Shown: positions 26,545-35,906, counted from the stretch's first letter. The stretch: 64,000 bases of DNA from Methylobrevis albus (GCF_015904235.1 NZ_JADZLT010000050.1:554763-618762), one strand, 5' to 3'. Translations and numbers: made by a program. Notes: generated by a model not told the origin, from the sequence alone.

Positions 26545-28896
26545 TCAGGCGGCGCCGTGCAGCGCGGCCCAGACCTTGGACGGCGTCGCCGGCATGGCGA
26601 TGTCGCGCACGCCGATCGCGTCGGTGATCGCGTTGATCACCGCCGGCGGCGAGCCGATCGCGCCGGCCTCGCCGCAGCCCTTCATGCCGAGCGGGTTGCC
26701 CGGGCAGACGGTGACGGTGGTCGAGACCTCGAACGAGGGCAGGTCGTCGGCGCGCGGCATGGTGTAGTCCATGAACGAGCCGGTGAGCAGCTGGCCGCTC
26801 TCCATGTCGTAGGTGACGCCTTCGAGCAGCGCCTGGCCGATGCCCTGGGCGAGGCCGCCGTGCACCTGGCCCTCGACGATCATCGGGTTGATGACGTTGC
26901 CGAAGTCGTCGACCGCGACGAAGCGCTCGATCTCGACGACGCCGGTGTCGGGATCGACCTCGACCTCGCAGATGTAGGTGCCGGACGGGAAGGTGAAGTT
27001 GGTCGGGTCGTAGAAGGCGCTCTCCTTCAGGCCCGGCTCCATGCCGGCCGGCAGGTTGTGGCCGGTGTAGGCGGCGAGCGCCACATGGGCGAAGGCCATC
27101 GTCTTGTCGGTGCCGGCGACCTTCACTTCGCCGCCCTCGATCACGATGTCGGCCTCGGAGGCTTCCATCAGATGCGCGGCGATCTTCTTCGCCTTGGCCT
27201 CGACCTTGTCGAGCGCCTTGACGATCGCCGACATGCCGACCGCGCCGGAGCGCGAGCCGTAGGTGCCCATGCCGAACTGCACCTTGTCGGTGTCGCCGTG
27301 CACGATCTGCACGTTGTTGACGCCGATGCCGAGCCGGTCGTTGACGAGCTGGGCGAAGGTGGTCTCGTGGCCCTGGCCGTGGCTGTGCGAGCCGGTGAGC
27401 ACCTCGATGGTGCCGACCGGGTTGACGCGCACTTCCGCGCTTTCCCACAGACCGACGCCGGCGCCGAGCGAGCCGACCGCCTGGCTCGGCGCGATGCCGC
27501 AGGCTTCGATGTAGCAGGAGAAGCCGAGGCCGCGCCGCTTGCCCTTGGCGAGCGAGGCCGCCTTGCGCGCCGGCAGGCCGGCGTAGTCGATCGCGGCGAG
27601 CGCCTTGTCGAGCGTCGCCTCGTAGTCGCCGGCGTCGTAGCACATGATGACCGGCGTCTGGTGCGGGAACGACTTGACGAAGTTCTTGCGGCGCAGGTCC
27701 GCCGGGTCGACGCCGAGTTCGCGCGCCGCCGTCTCCATCATCCGCTCGATCAGATAGGTCGCCTCCGGCCGGCCGGCGCCGCGATAGGCGTCGACGGGGA
27801 CGGTGTTGGTGTAGACCGCCTCGACCTCGGCATAGATCGCCGGGATCGCGTACTGGCCCGACAGCAGCGTCGCGTAGAGATAGGTCGGCACCGACGACGA
27901 GAACGTCGACATGTAGGCGCCGAGGTTGGCGATGGTGTGCACCTTGAAGCCGGTGATGCGGTTGTCGGCATCGAAGGCCATCTCGGCGCGGGTGACGTGG
28001 TCGCGGCCGTGGCAGTCGGTGAGGAAGGCCTCGGTGCGGTCCGACGTCCACTTCACCGGCCGGCCGCCGATCTTCTTCGACGCCCAGAGGCAGACGGTCT
28101 CTTCCGGGTAGATGAAGATCTTCGAGCCGAAGCCGCCGCCGACGTCCGGGGCGACGACGCGCAGCTTGTGCTCGGGCGCGATGCCGACGAAGGCCGACAG
28201 CACGAGGCGGGCGACGTGCGGGTTCTGCGAGGTGTTGTAGAGCGTGAAGTGCTCTTCCGCCTCGTCGTAGGAGCCGATCGCGACGCGCGGCTCGATCGGG
28301 TTCGGCACCAGGCGGTTGTTGACGATGTCGAGCTTGATCGTGCGGGCCGCAGCCGCAAGGGCGGCGTCGGTCGCGGCGGCGTCGCCGATGTGCCAGTCGT
28401 AGATCAGGTTGCCGGCGGCCTCGGGGTGGATCTGCGGCGCGTCGGCGTCCTGCGCCTTCGCCGGATCGACGACGGCGGTGAGCACCTCGTAGTCGATCTC
28501 GACGAGTTCGGCGGCGTCGCGGGCCTGCGCCTTGGTCTCGGCGATGACGACGGCGACCTGGTCGCCGACGTGGCGCACGATCTCGTGCGCGATCGCCGGG
28601 TGGGCGCCGGCCTTCATCGGCGAGCCGTCCTTCGAATGGATCATCCAGCCGCAGATCAGGCCGCCGATGCGGTCGCCGGCGAGATCGGCGCCGGTGAGCA
28701 CGTCGATGACGCCGGGGGCGGCCTTTGCCGCCGTGGTGTCGATCGACAGGATCCGCGCGTGGGCGTGCGGCGAGCGCACGAAGGCGGCGTAGGTGGTGTC
28801 CTTCAGGACGATGTCGTCGGTGTAGCGCCCCTTGCCGGTGATGAAGCGTCTGTCTTCCTTGCGCACGACCCGCGCGCCGATACCTTCGATGCCCAT
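26545..28896 (-). CDS. coxL: Molybdenum hydroxylase large subunit, form II CoxL type
   Basis: 783-residue molybdopterin-cytosine-dinucleotide subunit. The active-site loop reads AYRGAGR (370-376), the form II signature; true form I CO dehydrogenases have AYXCSFR with the Cu-ligating Cys. GGGFGSK near 253-259, GQGHET and the catalytic-Glu motif [14 protein letters not shown] at the C-terminus are intact, so it should be a working hydroxylase. Form II enzymes are common in rhizobia and their CO activity is disputed. Flanked by coxS upstream and coxM downstream; no coxD/E/F maturation genes in the window. Confidence 0.93.
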   Translation of the reverse strand: MGIEGIGARVVRKEDRRFITGKGRYTDDIVLKDTTYAAFVRSPHAHARILSIDTTAAKAAPGVIDVLTGADLAGDRIGGLICGWMIHSKDGSPMKAGAHPAIAHEIVRHVGDQVAVVIAETKAQARDAAELVEIDYEVLTAVVDPAKAQDADAPQIHPEAAGNLIYDWHIGDAAATDAALAAAARTIKLDIVNNRLVPNPIEPRVAIGSYDEAEEHFTLYNTSQNPHVARLVLSAFVGIAPEHKLRVVAPDVGGGFGSKIFIYPEETVCLWASKKIGGRPVKWTSDRTEAFLTDCHGRDHVTRAEMAFDADNRITGFKVHTIANLGAYMSTFSSSVPTYLYATLLSGQYAIPAIYAEVEAVYTNTVPVDAYRGAGRPEATYLIERMMETAARELGVDPADLRRKNFVKSFPHQTPVIMCYDAGDYEATLDKALAAIDYAGLPARKAASLAKGKRRGLGFSCYIEACGIAPSQAVGSLGAGVGLWESAEVRVNPVGTIEVLTGSHSHGQGHETTFAQLVNDRLGIGVNNVQIVHGDTDKVQFGMGTYGSRSGAVGMSAIVKALDKVEAKAKKIAAHLMEASEADIVIEGGEVKVAGTDKTMAFAHVALAAYTGHNLPAGMEPGLKESAFYDPTNFTFPSGTYICEVEVDPDTGVVEIERFVAVDDFGNVINPMIVEGQVHGGLAQGIGQALLEGVTYDMESGQLLTGSFMDYTMPRADDLPSFEVSTTVTVCPGNPLGMKGCGEAGAIGSPPAVINAITDAIGVRDIAMPATPSKVWAALHGAA

Positions 28897-28990
28897 GCTC
28901 TCCTCCCAGAGATCACGTCAGAGTCAGTTTTTCGTCGTTTCCGTCGACCTCGCCCGGCGGTTCCCCCCTCGGGGCGCGGGCGGGCGCGTC

Positions 28991-29479
28991 TTATTCGGCC
29001 GCAGCCGGCAGCGCGCTCATTTCGTCGGCGGCGGACTGAATGGCCTTGACGATGTTGTGATAGCCCGTGCAGCGGCAGATGTTGCCCTCGAGCTCGTGGC
29101 GGATGGTCGCCTCGTCGAGTCCCTCGGGGTGGCGGCGGATCATGTCGACGGCCGACATGATCATGCCGGGGGTGCAGAAGCCGCACTGCAGGCCGTGGTG
29201 CTCGCGGAACGCCGCCTGCACCGGGTGCAGCTGGTCGCCGCGGGCGAGGCCCTCGATCGTCGTGACGCTGCCGCCGTTCGCCTGCGCGGCGAGCATGGTG
29301 CAGGACTTCACGGCGACGTCGTCGAGCAGGACGACGCAGGCGCCGCACTGCGACGTGTCGCAGCCGACGTGAGTGCCGGTCAGCCCGGCCGTCTCCCGGA
29401 TGAACTGCACCAGCAGCGTCCGGTCCTCGACATCCGCAGAATAGCGCTTGCCGTTCACGTTCAAGGTAACCGCAGTCAT
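28991..29479 (-). CDS. coxS: CO-dehydrogenase-type 2Fe-2S small subunit (CoxS-like)
   Basis: 162 residues with both [2Fe-2S] domains. The plant-ferredoxin-type cluster uses C40, C45, C48 and C60; the proximal cluster uses C99, C102, C135 and C137 (CGFC and CRC motifs). It carries electrons from the molybdenum site of CoxL to the FAD of CoxM. About 95 bp separate it from coxL and 136 bp from coxG. Length and motifs are normal for the family. Confidence 0.94.
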   Translation of the reverse strand: MTAVTLNVNGKRYSADVEDRTLLVQFIRETAGLTGTHVGCDTSQCGACVVLLDDVAVKSCTMLAAQANGGSVTTIEGLARGDQLHPVQAAFREHHGLQCGFCTPGMIMSAVDMIRRHPEGLDEATIRHELEGNICRCTGYHNIVKAIQSAADEMSALPAAAE

Positions 29480-29615
29480 ACGCGACCTCCCTCCGATTGC
29501 TGGCGCCGGGGGCTTCGCGGGCCGTCCGGGCGCTCTCGTATTCTTGGTTTCCGGTTCCAGTCGGCGCGCTGCCGCCTTGCGGCGGCGGCGCGTCCGATTG
29601 CGTTGGCGTACCGCC

Positions 29616-30347
29616 TCAGCGCGACAGCACGAGCAGCACGACGATGACGACCGCGAGCGCGATCAGGCCCCAGGTCATCGCACCCGACGGGCCCGAGCGG
29701 ATCGCGGCGACCTCGACGGCCTCCTCGGCCATCTTCTCGGCGTCGGCCGCGGCGTGCAACGCATGTTCGACGACGCCTTCACCCTGCGCCGTGTTCGTCG
29801 GCGTCACCGGCACGGCCACGGGGGCCGGAGCCGGGGCGGACGGCAGGTCCGACACCACGGTTGCGGCAACCGGGGCCGGAGGCGGCACGGCAGGCTGAGC
29901 TTCGGCGGCGGCGGCGCCGACCTTGGCGGAGAAGGCGCCGAAGAAATCGTCCGCCATCTTGCGGGCCGAGCTGTCGATCAGGCGCGAGCCGAGCTGGGCG
30001 AGCTTGCCGCCGACCTGCGCCTTGGCGGTGTAGGTGAGCAGCGTGCCGGCGCCGTCGTCGACGAGGGCGACGTCCGCGCCGCCCTTGGCGAAGCCGGCGA
30101 CGCCGCCGGTGCCCTCGCCGACGATGGTGTAGCCGTTCGGCGCGTCGACGTTCTCGAAGTGCACCTTGCCGGCGAACTTCGCCTTGACGGGTCCGATCTT
30201 CGCGACCACCACCGCCTTCAGCTCGTCGCCGTCCTTGTCGAGGCTCTCGCAGCCGGGAATGCAGGCCTTCAGGGTTTCGGGATCGTTCAGCGCCGCCCAC
30301 ACGGCGTGGCGCGGTGCCGGAATCCTGTATTCTCCGGTCATATCCAT
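29616..30347 (-). CDS. coxG: CoxG-like SRPBCC protein with C-terminal membrane anchor
   Basis: 243 residues. Residues 1-145 are the CoxG/SRPBCC domain ([25 protein letters not shown] is the typical opening). A proline/alanine linker (about 150-185) and a C-terminal TM segment (about 222-241, [15 protein letters not shown]) follow. CoxG in Afipia anchors CO dehydrogenase to the cytoplasmic membrane and may deliver quinone, which fits the tail seen here. First gene of the leftward cox series. The 290 bp between it and the divergent FIST gene must hold both promoters; I could not assign boxes there. Confidence 0.9.
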   Translation of the reverse strand: MDMTGEYRIPAPRHAVWAALNDPETLKACIPGCESLDKDGDELKAVVVAKIGPVKAKFAGKVHFENVDAPNGYTIVGEGTGGVAGFAKGGADVALVDDGAGTLLTYTAKAQVGGKLAQLGSRLIDSSARKMADDFFGAFSAKVGAAAAEAQPAVPPPAPVAATVVSDLPSAPAPAPVAVPVTPTNTAQGEGVVEHALHAAADAEKMAEEAVEVAAIRSGPSGAMTWGLIALAVVIVVLLVLSR

Positions 30348-30637
30348 GGGTGGGCGTCTCCTTCTCCGGGGCCGGGACCGCTTGGTGCGCGGATCTTGCC
30401 GTTCTGGGGCCTCGGCAGCCGATCTTCAAGCGTCGGCGCCGAAAGGTTAGCGGCGGGGCCGTCGCGGCCGGTATTGTACTTTCGGTCTCGCCGGTGCCGA
30501 TATCGCCCGTGCCGACGGCCGGGCCTGCGGCCACGGCGCCAGTCGTCGTACCTTGCGGCACCTCGGACTAAAGTCCAGAATGACTCCAAAACAAAGCCTC
30601 CGGCAACAGACCGGCGGCGGGGGTTGGGAGATGCGAC

Positions 30638-31879
30638 GTGCGGCAGCGTGATGTTCCGGACCGGCCGGCCGTGCCGCCCGCCGCCGACGGCGCCGCCTTC
30701 GACCGCCCGCGCGTGGCGGCGACGGAATCGGCCGGCCGTTTCGACTGCGGCATCCGCACGGTCAGCATCGCCGAGGCCGAACTCGACGAGGCGCTCGACA
30801 AGATCGCCCGCGACCTCGGCACCGAGGCGATCGGCTTCCTGCTCGTGTTCTTCTCCGCCGGCTACGATGCCGCCGCGCTCGCCGCGGGTCTCGGCGAGCG
30901 GCTGCCCGGTGTGCCGGTGGCCGGCTGCTCGACGGCCGGCGAGATCTCCGATCTCGGCATCGCCGACCGCGGCGCGGTGGCGATCGCCTTCCCGAAGGAC
31001 GGCTTCGACGTGGTCTCCGGGCTGATCCCCGAGGTGAGCCGGCTCGGCGTCGACCGCGGTTCCGAGGCCGTCGCGCGGCTGAAGGGCGAGCTCGCCCGGC
31101 GCTGCCCCGATGCAAAGCCCGGCCAGACCTTCGCTGTCAGCCTGATCGACGGGCTGTGCAACCGCGAGGAAGCGCTGGTGTCCGCCGTCGACTGGGCGCT
31201 TGGCGACATCCCGCTCGTCGGCGGCTCCGCCGGCGACGAACTCACCTTCTCGGGCACGACGCTGCTGCACGGCGGCAGCGTGCACCGCGACGCCGCGATC
31301 CTGATGCTGGTGCGCACCGACCACCCGTTCACGGTGTTCCGCTCCGACAATTTCGAGCCGACCTCGCGCAAGCTGGTGGTGACGGGCTCGGACCCGGAGC
31401 GGCGCATCGTGCACGAGCTCAACGCCGAAGTGGCGGCCTGGGAATATGCCGACCTCGTCGGCCTCGATCCGGCGACGCTGACGCCGCTCGGCTTTGCCTC
31501 GCATCCGATGATCGTGCGCGTCGGCGGCGAGCATTTCTGCCGTTCGCTGCGCAACACCAACCCGGACGGTTCGCTGACCTTCTTCTGCGCCATCGACGAC
31601 GGCGTCGTGCTGACGGTGGCAAAACCCGTCGACCTCGTCGCCTCGACCGAGCGCACCCTCGACGGGCTCGACGCCGAACTCGGCGGCACCGACTTCATCC
31701 TCGGCTTCGACTGCATCCTGCGCCGGCTCGACGCGCAGAACCGGCAGGTGCTGCATCAGGTCGCCGACCTCTATCGCCGGCATCACGTCTTCGGCTTCAA
31801 TACCTACGGCGAACAGTTCCGCACCATGCACCTCAACCAGACCTTCACGGGGGTCGCACTCGGGCGGCGGCAGTCGTGA
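30638..31879 (+). CDS. FIST-domain sensor protein (NosP-like)
   Basis: 413 residues, soluble. FIST_N covers about 40-235 (FFSAGYDAAAL, AGCSTAGEI, GGSAGDELTF) and FIST_C about 245-400 (the C-terminal FGFNTYGEQ...MHLNQTFTGVAL is the family ending). FIST proteins include NosP, which binds heme and NO and controls the kinase NahK. Here the GTG start at 30638 has GGGAG 7 nt upstream, and the stop overlaps the start of a NahK-like kinase gene by GTGA, so the pair is translationally coupled. Heme binding is inferred from the family and context only. Confidence 0.88.
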   Translation: MRQRDVPDRPAVPPAADGAAFDRPRVAATESAGRFDCGIRTVSIAEAELDEALDKIARDLGTEAIGFLLVFFSAGYDAAALAAGLGERLPGVPVAGCSTAGEISDLGIADRGAVAIAFPKDGFDVVSGLIPEVSRLGVDRGSEAVARLKGELARRCPDAKPGQTFAVSLIDGLCNREEALVSAVDWALGDIPLVGGSAGDELTFSGTTLLHGGSVHRDAAILMLVRTDHPFTVFRSDNFEPTSRKLVVTGSDPERRIVHELNAEVAAWEYADLVGLDPATLTPLGFASHPMIVRVGGEHFCRSLRNTNPDGSLTFFCAIDDGVVLTVAKPVDLVASTERTLDGLDAELGGTDFILGFDCILRRLDAQNRQVLHQVADLYRRHHVFGFNTYGEQFRTMHLNQTFTGVALGRRQS

Positions 31880-33276
31880 GCGAGCGCGGGCCGATTTCCG
31901 AGGCGCGCGAGCGGCCGGCGACCGGCCTCGGCGCCGTCACTGAACTCGAAGACACCGAGGCCGCGCTGATCCGCCGCATCCACCGGCTGGAGAAGATCAA
32001 CGCCTCGCTGATGGACCGGGTCGAGCGGCAGACCGACGTGCACGGCAACGCCTATTCGCTGTTCCAGACCGCGATCAACCTGGAATTGCAGGTGCGGGCG
32101 CGCACCGAGGAGCTCACCACGGTGCTCCGCCGCCTCGAGCACTCGAACGAGGAACTGCGGCTCGCAAAAGAGCAGGCCGAGCAGGCCAACGCCTACAAGA
32201 CCCGCTTCCTCGCCGCCGCCAGCCACGACCTCCTGCAACCGCTGAATGCCGCGCGGCTCTCCGTCTCGGCGCTAAAAGAGATGCAGACGAGCCACGAGGG
32301 CGAGGTCGTCACCGACCAGGTCGACCGGGCGCTCTCCACCATCGAGGAACTGCTGAAGACGCTGCTCGACATCTCGAAGCTCGACGCCGGCGTGATGCTG
32401 CCCGAGGTGAAGGTGGTGGCGCTCGGCGATATCCTCGCCTCGCTCGGCTCCGACTTCGAGCGGATCTCGGCGCAGAAGGGCCTGTCGTTCCGGATCCGGC
32501 CGACCAGCGCCGTGGTGCGCACCGACCCGGTGCTGCTGCGCCGCGTGCTGCAGAACCTCATTTCCAACGCCGTGCGCTACACCCGGTCGGGGGGGATCGT
32601 GGTGGGCGTGCGCGGCGGCGGCGACCGGGCGGAGATCGCCGTCGCCGACACCGGCATCGGCATTCCCGAAGCCGAGCAGGAGGTGGTGTTCGAGGAGTTC
32701 CGCCGCGGCCGCGGCGTCGGCAACGCCGATGCGGCCGGCCTCGGGCTCGGCCTCTCGATCGTCAAGCGCATCTGCCTCGCGCTCGACCACACGCTGACGA
32801 TGCGGTCGGTCGAGGGGCGCGGCACGGTGTTCCGGGTCGGCCTGCCGCGGGCGCCGGCGTCCGAACTCGCGCCGAAGGTCGAGCGCGGCGCGCCGCGCTC
32901 GTTCGGTGTCAGCGATGCGCGGGTGCTGGTGATCGACAACGACCCGGCGGTGCTCGCCGCGTCCTCGGCGCTGCTGACGCGCTGGTCGTGCCGCGTCGCC
33001 ACCGCGGCGGATGCGGCCGGCGCGCTCGCCGCGATCGAGCGCGACGGGGCGCCGGACGTGGTGCTCGCCGACTACCACCTCGACGACGGCCAGACCGGCC
33101 TCGGCGCCGTCGCCGCCCTGCGCGCCCGGCTCGGCCGCGACGTGCCGGTGGTGGTCGTCACTGCCGACCACGGCCCGGCCGTGGCGGCGGCAGCGCGGGC
33201 GATCGGGGCGGAGATTTTGAACAAGCCGGTGAAGCCGGCGGAGTTACGGGCACTGCTGGCGCATATTTTGGCGTGA
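31876..33276 (+). CDS. NahK/ErcS'-like hybrid histidine kinase
   Basis: 466 residues, no TM segment and no PAS domain. Residues 22-105 are coiled coil; HisKA carries H117 in AAASHDLLQPLNAARL, the distinctive NahK/ErcS' box; HATPase with DTGIGIP and GLGLGLSIV; C-terminal receiver with D399 in LADYHLDDG and the closing NKPVKP. With no sensor domain of its own, input should come from the FIST protein encoded in the overlapping upstream gene. The start is the GTG at 31876. Its likely output partner is the convergent LuxR-type regulator at 33482. Confidence 0.92.
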   Translation: MSERGPISEARERPATGLGAVTELEDTEAALIRRIHRLEKINASLMDRVERQTDVHGNAYSLFQTAINLELQVRARTEELTTVLRRLEHSNEELRLAKEQAEQANAYKTRFLAAASHDLLQPLNAARLSVSALKEMQTSHEGEVVTDQVDRALSTIEELLKTLLDISKLDAGVMLPEVKVVALGDILASLGSDFERISAQKGLSFRIRPTSAVVRTDPVLLRRVLQNLISNAVRYTRSGGIVVGVRGGGDRAEIAVADTGIGIPEAEQEVVFEEFRRGRGVGNADAAGLGLGLSIVKRICLALDHTLTMRSVEGRGTVFRVGLPRAPASELAPKVERGAPRSFGVSDARVLVIDNDPAVLAASSALLTRWSCRVATAADAAGALAAIERDGAPDVVLADYHLDDGQTGLGAVAALRARLGRDVPVVVVTADHGPAVAAAARAIGAEILNKPVKPAELRALLAHILA

Positions 33277-33295
33277 TGGTGAGGCTGCGGCGTGC

Positions 33296-33465
33296 GGCCT
33301 CCCCCCTCCCTGTCCCTCCCCCGCTTCGCAGGAGAGGGGACGATGGGCGAGAGGCCTTTCGCAATTCAGACGTTTCGCCGAACCGTAGCGCCGGTTTTTC
33401 CGGGCGCCCTCACCTCCTGCGTCCCCTCTCCTGCGAAGCGGGGGAGGGACAGGGAGGGGGGGAAG
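33296..33465. repeat. Intergenic inverted-arm repeat, copy D
   Basis: Left arm 33296-33342 is identical to the left arm of copy B. The right arm, 33420-33465, differs from the perfect complement only near its outer end. The 77-nt spacer shares GGGCGA, GCCTTTCG and CGTTTCGCCGAA with that of copy B. It sits between the convergent kinase and regulator genes. Confidence 0.85.
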
Positions 33466-33481
33466 CCCCACGGCAAGCCCG

Positions 33482-34147
33482 TCAGTGCCGCATCCCGTCC
33501 TGCCCGAGCACATCGGAAAAATCGATCCGCCCGGCCTCGATCACCGCCTGGGTGCGGCTGTAGACGCCGAGCTTGCGCAGGATCTCGGAGACGTGCGCCT
33601 TCACCGTCGTCTCGCCGACGTTGAGCTCGTAGGCGATCTGCTTGTTGAGCAGGCCCTGGCGCAGCATCTGCAGGACGCGGATCTGCTGCGGGGTGAGGCT
33701 TTTCAGTTTCTGGACGAGGTCGGAGCGGCCGGAGCCGGCAGGTTCGGGCGAGGCGTCGACGCCTTCGGGGACGTAGACCGAGCCGGACATCACCTCGCCG
33801 ATCGCCCGGCCGAGCTCCTCGCGGCGGACGGATTTCGGGATGAAGCCGGCGATGCCGTAGGAGAGCGCCTCGCGCACGATGCGGCCGTCCTCGAGCGCCG
33901 AGACGACGACGAGCGGCAGGCGCGGAAAGGCGGTGCGCAGGCGGAGCAGGCCGTCGAAGCCTTGCGTGTCGGGCATCGAGAGGTCGAGCAGCGCGAGGTC
34001 GACGGCAAGGCCGCTGCTCAGCATCTGGTGCGCGCGGTCGATCGACCCCGCCTCCTCGATGTCGGCCTCGGGGAAGTCGCGCTGGATCACGCTCTGCAGC
34101 GCCTCGCGAAACAGCGGGTGATCGTCGACGATCAGGAAGCGGGTCAT
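33482..34147 (-). CDS. LuxR/NarL-type response regulator (AgmR/ErbR-like)
   Basis: 221 residues. Receiver at 1-120 with DDH, phospho-Asp in LLDLSMPDTQG and K in PKS; LuxR HTH at about 145-205 with LTPQQIRVLQMLRQGLLNKQIAYELNV and TTVKAHVSEILRKLGV. The ATG at 34147 has GAGGAG upstream; an in-frame Met 13 codons earlier is possible. It faces the FIST-kinase genes end to end with repeat copy D between. Proteins of this type (ErbR, AgmR) act with NahK/ErcS'-like kinases in pseudomonads, so I infer a functional trio despite separate transcription. Confidence 0.9.
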   Translation of the reverse strand: MTRFLIVDDHPLFREALQSVIQRDFPEADIEEAGSIDRAHQMLSSGLAVDLALLDLSMPDTQGFDGLLRLRTAFPRLPLVVVSALEDGRIVREALSYGIAGFIPKSVRREELGRAIGEVMSGSVYVPEGVDASPEPAGSGRSDLVQKLKSLTPQQIRVLQMLRQGLLNKQIAYELNVGETTVKAHVSEILRKLGVYSRTQAVIEAGRIDFSDVLGQDGMRH

Positions 34148-34300
34148 CGCGGGCGGCTCCTCGGGCGGTCCGGCGATCGACCCCACCGGACATCACGCCT
34201 CAGCCTCACGCTAGGAACCCGGCGCCCGCCGCGCAAGCGCACTTTGGGAGGAAGCGCCCCGGGGGGGCAAGCAGCCGGCGGACAATGCGATGCCGGGGCG

Positions 34301-34344
34301 CCCAAAAACGAAAAGGCCCTCCTCCGGCGGCGGGAGAAGGGCCT
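34301..34344 (-). terminator. Rho-independent terminator after the nitroreductase gene
   Basis: Read leftward: a 12-bp stem (AGGCCCTTCTCC with GGAGGAGGGCCT, one G-U pair), a 7-nt loop, then TTTCGTTTTT. It begins 25 bp after the stop codon of the gene at 34370. Confidence 0.85.
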
Positions 34345-34369
34345 GATCGGCAAGGACGGTGTCGCCGCG

Positions 34370-34981
34370 TCAGACGATGCGCGCGAACTCGTCGAAGGAA
34401 AGGCGCGGGCTGCGGGGGAACAGCTTGGCGGCATCGCCATAGCCGAGGTTGATCAGCAGCTGCGAGCGCCAGGTGGTGCCATCGAGGAAGGCCTTGTCGA
34501 CGCCGGCGGCGTCGAAGCCCGCCATCGGGCCGGCGTCGAGGCCGAGCGCGCGGGCGGCGAGGATGAGATAGGCGAACTGCAGCGCGCCGCTCTGCTTCGC
34601 GGTGCCCTCGATCGCGGCGTCATTGCCGGCGAACCAGCTGCGCGCGTCGGCATGCGGGAAGGTCTTCGGCAGCTGCTCATAGAACTCAATGTCGTGCGCG
34701 GCGATCACGGTGACCGGCGCCGACATCGTCTTGTCGACGTTGCCGGGCGAGAGCAGCGGGCGGAGCTTCTCCTTCGCCGCCTGCGACGTCACGAAGACGA
34801 AGCGGGCCGGCAGCGCGTTGGCCGCGGTCGGGCCGAATTCGGCGAGGTTGGCGAGGTCGCGCAGGAGTTGGGCCGGAACCGGCTTGTCGAGCCAGTCGTT
34901 GAACGTGCGTGCCTCGCGGAACAGCACGTCGAGGGCCGGGGCGTCGAGCGCGGGGCGGGTGGCGGGTACACGGGCGTCCAT
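34370..34981 (-). CDS. rutE: Nitroreductase-family protein, malonic semialdehyde reductase RutE-like
   Basis: 203 residues, FMN-dependent nitroreductase fold. It matches the RutE/HadB subfamily: opening [19 protein letters not shown], the [16 protein letters not shown] phosphate-binding stretch, [26 protein letters not shown] and the closing SFDEFARIV. RutE reduces malonic semialdehyde in uracil breakdown, but no other rut genes are here, so the role may differ. ATG at 34981 has AAGGAGC 8 nt before; the earlier ATG at 35110 overlaps the putative operator and is unlikely. Monocistronic, with its own terminator. Confidence 0.82.
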   Translation of the reverse strand: MDARVPATRPALDAPALDVLFREARTFNDWLDKPVPAQLLRDLANLAEFGPTAANALPARFVFVTSQAAKEKLRPLLSPGNVDKTMSAPVTVIAAHDIEFYEQLPKTFPHADARSWFAGNDAAIEGTAKQSGALQFAYLILAARALGLDAGPMAGFDAAGVDKAFLDGTTWRSQLLINLGYGDAAKLFPRSPRLSFDEFARIV

Positions 34982-35088
34982 GGGCAGTGCTCCTTCAGGA
35001 AACCCCGGCACGGACTTTCGCCGCCAGGGTGCTGCACTGCACATAAGCCAGGTCGCTGCACGGAACGAGAGCCGTTCCCGGCGACATA

Positions 35089-35110
35089 TTGTCAACTCAT
35101 CCGTCGACAA
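35089..35110 (-). promoter_or_regulatory. Candidate operator upstream of the nitroreductase gene
   Basis: TTGTCAAC, six bases, GTCGACAA: two 8-bp half-sites in inverted orientation with one mismatch, about 110 bp before the start. It contains a TTGACA that could serve as a -35 box read leftward, but no convincing -10 box follows. MarR- or HxlR-type regulators often control such flavin reductases; the regulator is not identified. Confidence 0.35.
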
Positions 35111-35254
35111 TCACGAACTTGTGACTTTTATAGCCCTAGGATGAAACAATCCGGCAGGGTTTTGGGCGTCGCGGGGAAACAATTTCGCCGGCCAAGGCCC
35201 TGCGGACAATCCGCGACCTGCCGATCCACCCGATCGAACGCGCCGCCCGGACGA

Positions 35255-35294
35255 CAAAAATCCGGCGGCGCGCCGCGAGGCGCTGCCGCCGGAT
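35255..35294 (-). terminator. Rho-independent terminator after the NifU-like gene
   Basis: Read leftward: ATCCGGCGGC, 15-nt loop that can itself pair, GCCGCCGGAT, then TTTTTG. The perfect 10-bp stem starts 26 bp after the stop of the gene at 35320. Confidence 0.85.
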
Positions 35295-35319
35295 CCGTGG
35301 CCGAGGTTTTCGGCGAAGC

Positions 35320-35874
35320 TCAGATCGCGCGGACTTCCTGCACGTCGGGCAGGAAATGCTTGAGCAGGTTCTGGATGCCGTGACGCAGGGTGGCCGTCGA
35401 CGACGGGCAGCCGGCGCAGGCGCCGCGCATGTGCAGATAGACGATGCCGTCCTTGAACGAGCGGAAGGTGATGTCGCCGCCGTCCTGGGCCACCGCCGGA
35501 CGCACGCGCGTCTCGAGCAGTTCCTTGATGGTCGCCACCGTGTCGGCGTCGGCGGCCTCGAACTCCTCCTCGCCGGCCACCTCGGCTTCGTCGGACAGCA
35601 TGATCGGCGCCCCGGAGGTGTAGTGCTCCATGATCGCGCCGAGGATCGCCGGCTTCAGCCGCGACCAGTCGGTATCGTCCTTGGTGACGGTGACGAAGTC
35701 GTAGCCGAAGAACACGCCGGTGACGCCGGGCACCTCGAAGATGGCGCTGGCGAGCGGCGAGCGGCCGGCGTCGTCGCTGGTGGTGAATTCGAGCGGGCCT
35801 TCGGCCCACACCACCTTGCCGGGCAGGAACTTCAGGGTGGCGGGATTGGGGGTCGCCTCGGTCTGGATGAACAT
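35320..35874 (-). CDS. nfu: NifU-family Fe-S scaffold/carrier protein (Nfu type)
   Basis: 184 residues. Residues 1-88 are the Nfu N-terminal domain (MFIQTEATPNPATLKFLPG is the family opening) and about 105-175 the NifU C-terminal domain with the cluster-binding CxxC in GACAGCPSS. Such proteins carry [4Fe-4S] clusters to target enzymes. It follows the usp and trpS genes on the same strand, a common alphaproteobacterial order. Its Shine-Dalgarno-like AAGGAGG is 25 nt from the ATG with a hairpin in between (see the entry at 35884). It ends in a clear terminator. Confidence 0.94.
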   Translation of the reverse strand: MFIQTEATPNPATLKFLPGKVVWAEGPLEFTTSDDAGRSPLASAIFEVPGVTGVFFGYDFVTVTKDDTDWSRLKPAILGAIMEHYTSGAPIMLSDEAEVAGEEEFEAADADTVATIKELLETRVRPAVAQDGGDITFRSFKDGIVYLHMRGACAGCPSSTATLRHGIQNLLKHFLPDVQEVRAI

Positions 35875-35883
35875 GGCTCAGAC

Positions 35884-35906
35884 GGCGGCCGGGGCCGCCC
35901 CTCCTT
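35884..35906 (-). promoter_or_regulatory. Hairpin between Shine-Dalgarno and start of the NifU-like gene
   Basis: Read leftward: AAGGAGG (35906-35900), then GGCGGCC, 2 nt, GGCCGCC (a 7-bp self-complement, 6 bp if a 4-nt loop is allowed), then 9 nt to the ATG at 35874. Folding would bring the ribosome binding site to normal distance from the start; unfolded it is too far. Confidence 0.45.

Noticed and set aside
26545..28896. Classical form I aerobic CO dehydrogenase
   Set aside because: The active-site loop is AYRGAGR, without the Cys of AYXCSFR that binds copper in form I.
34370..34981. Part of a pyrimidine-degradation (rut) operon
   Set aside because: No rutA, B, C, D, F or G homologue occurs in the window, and the gene has its own terminator.
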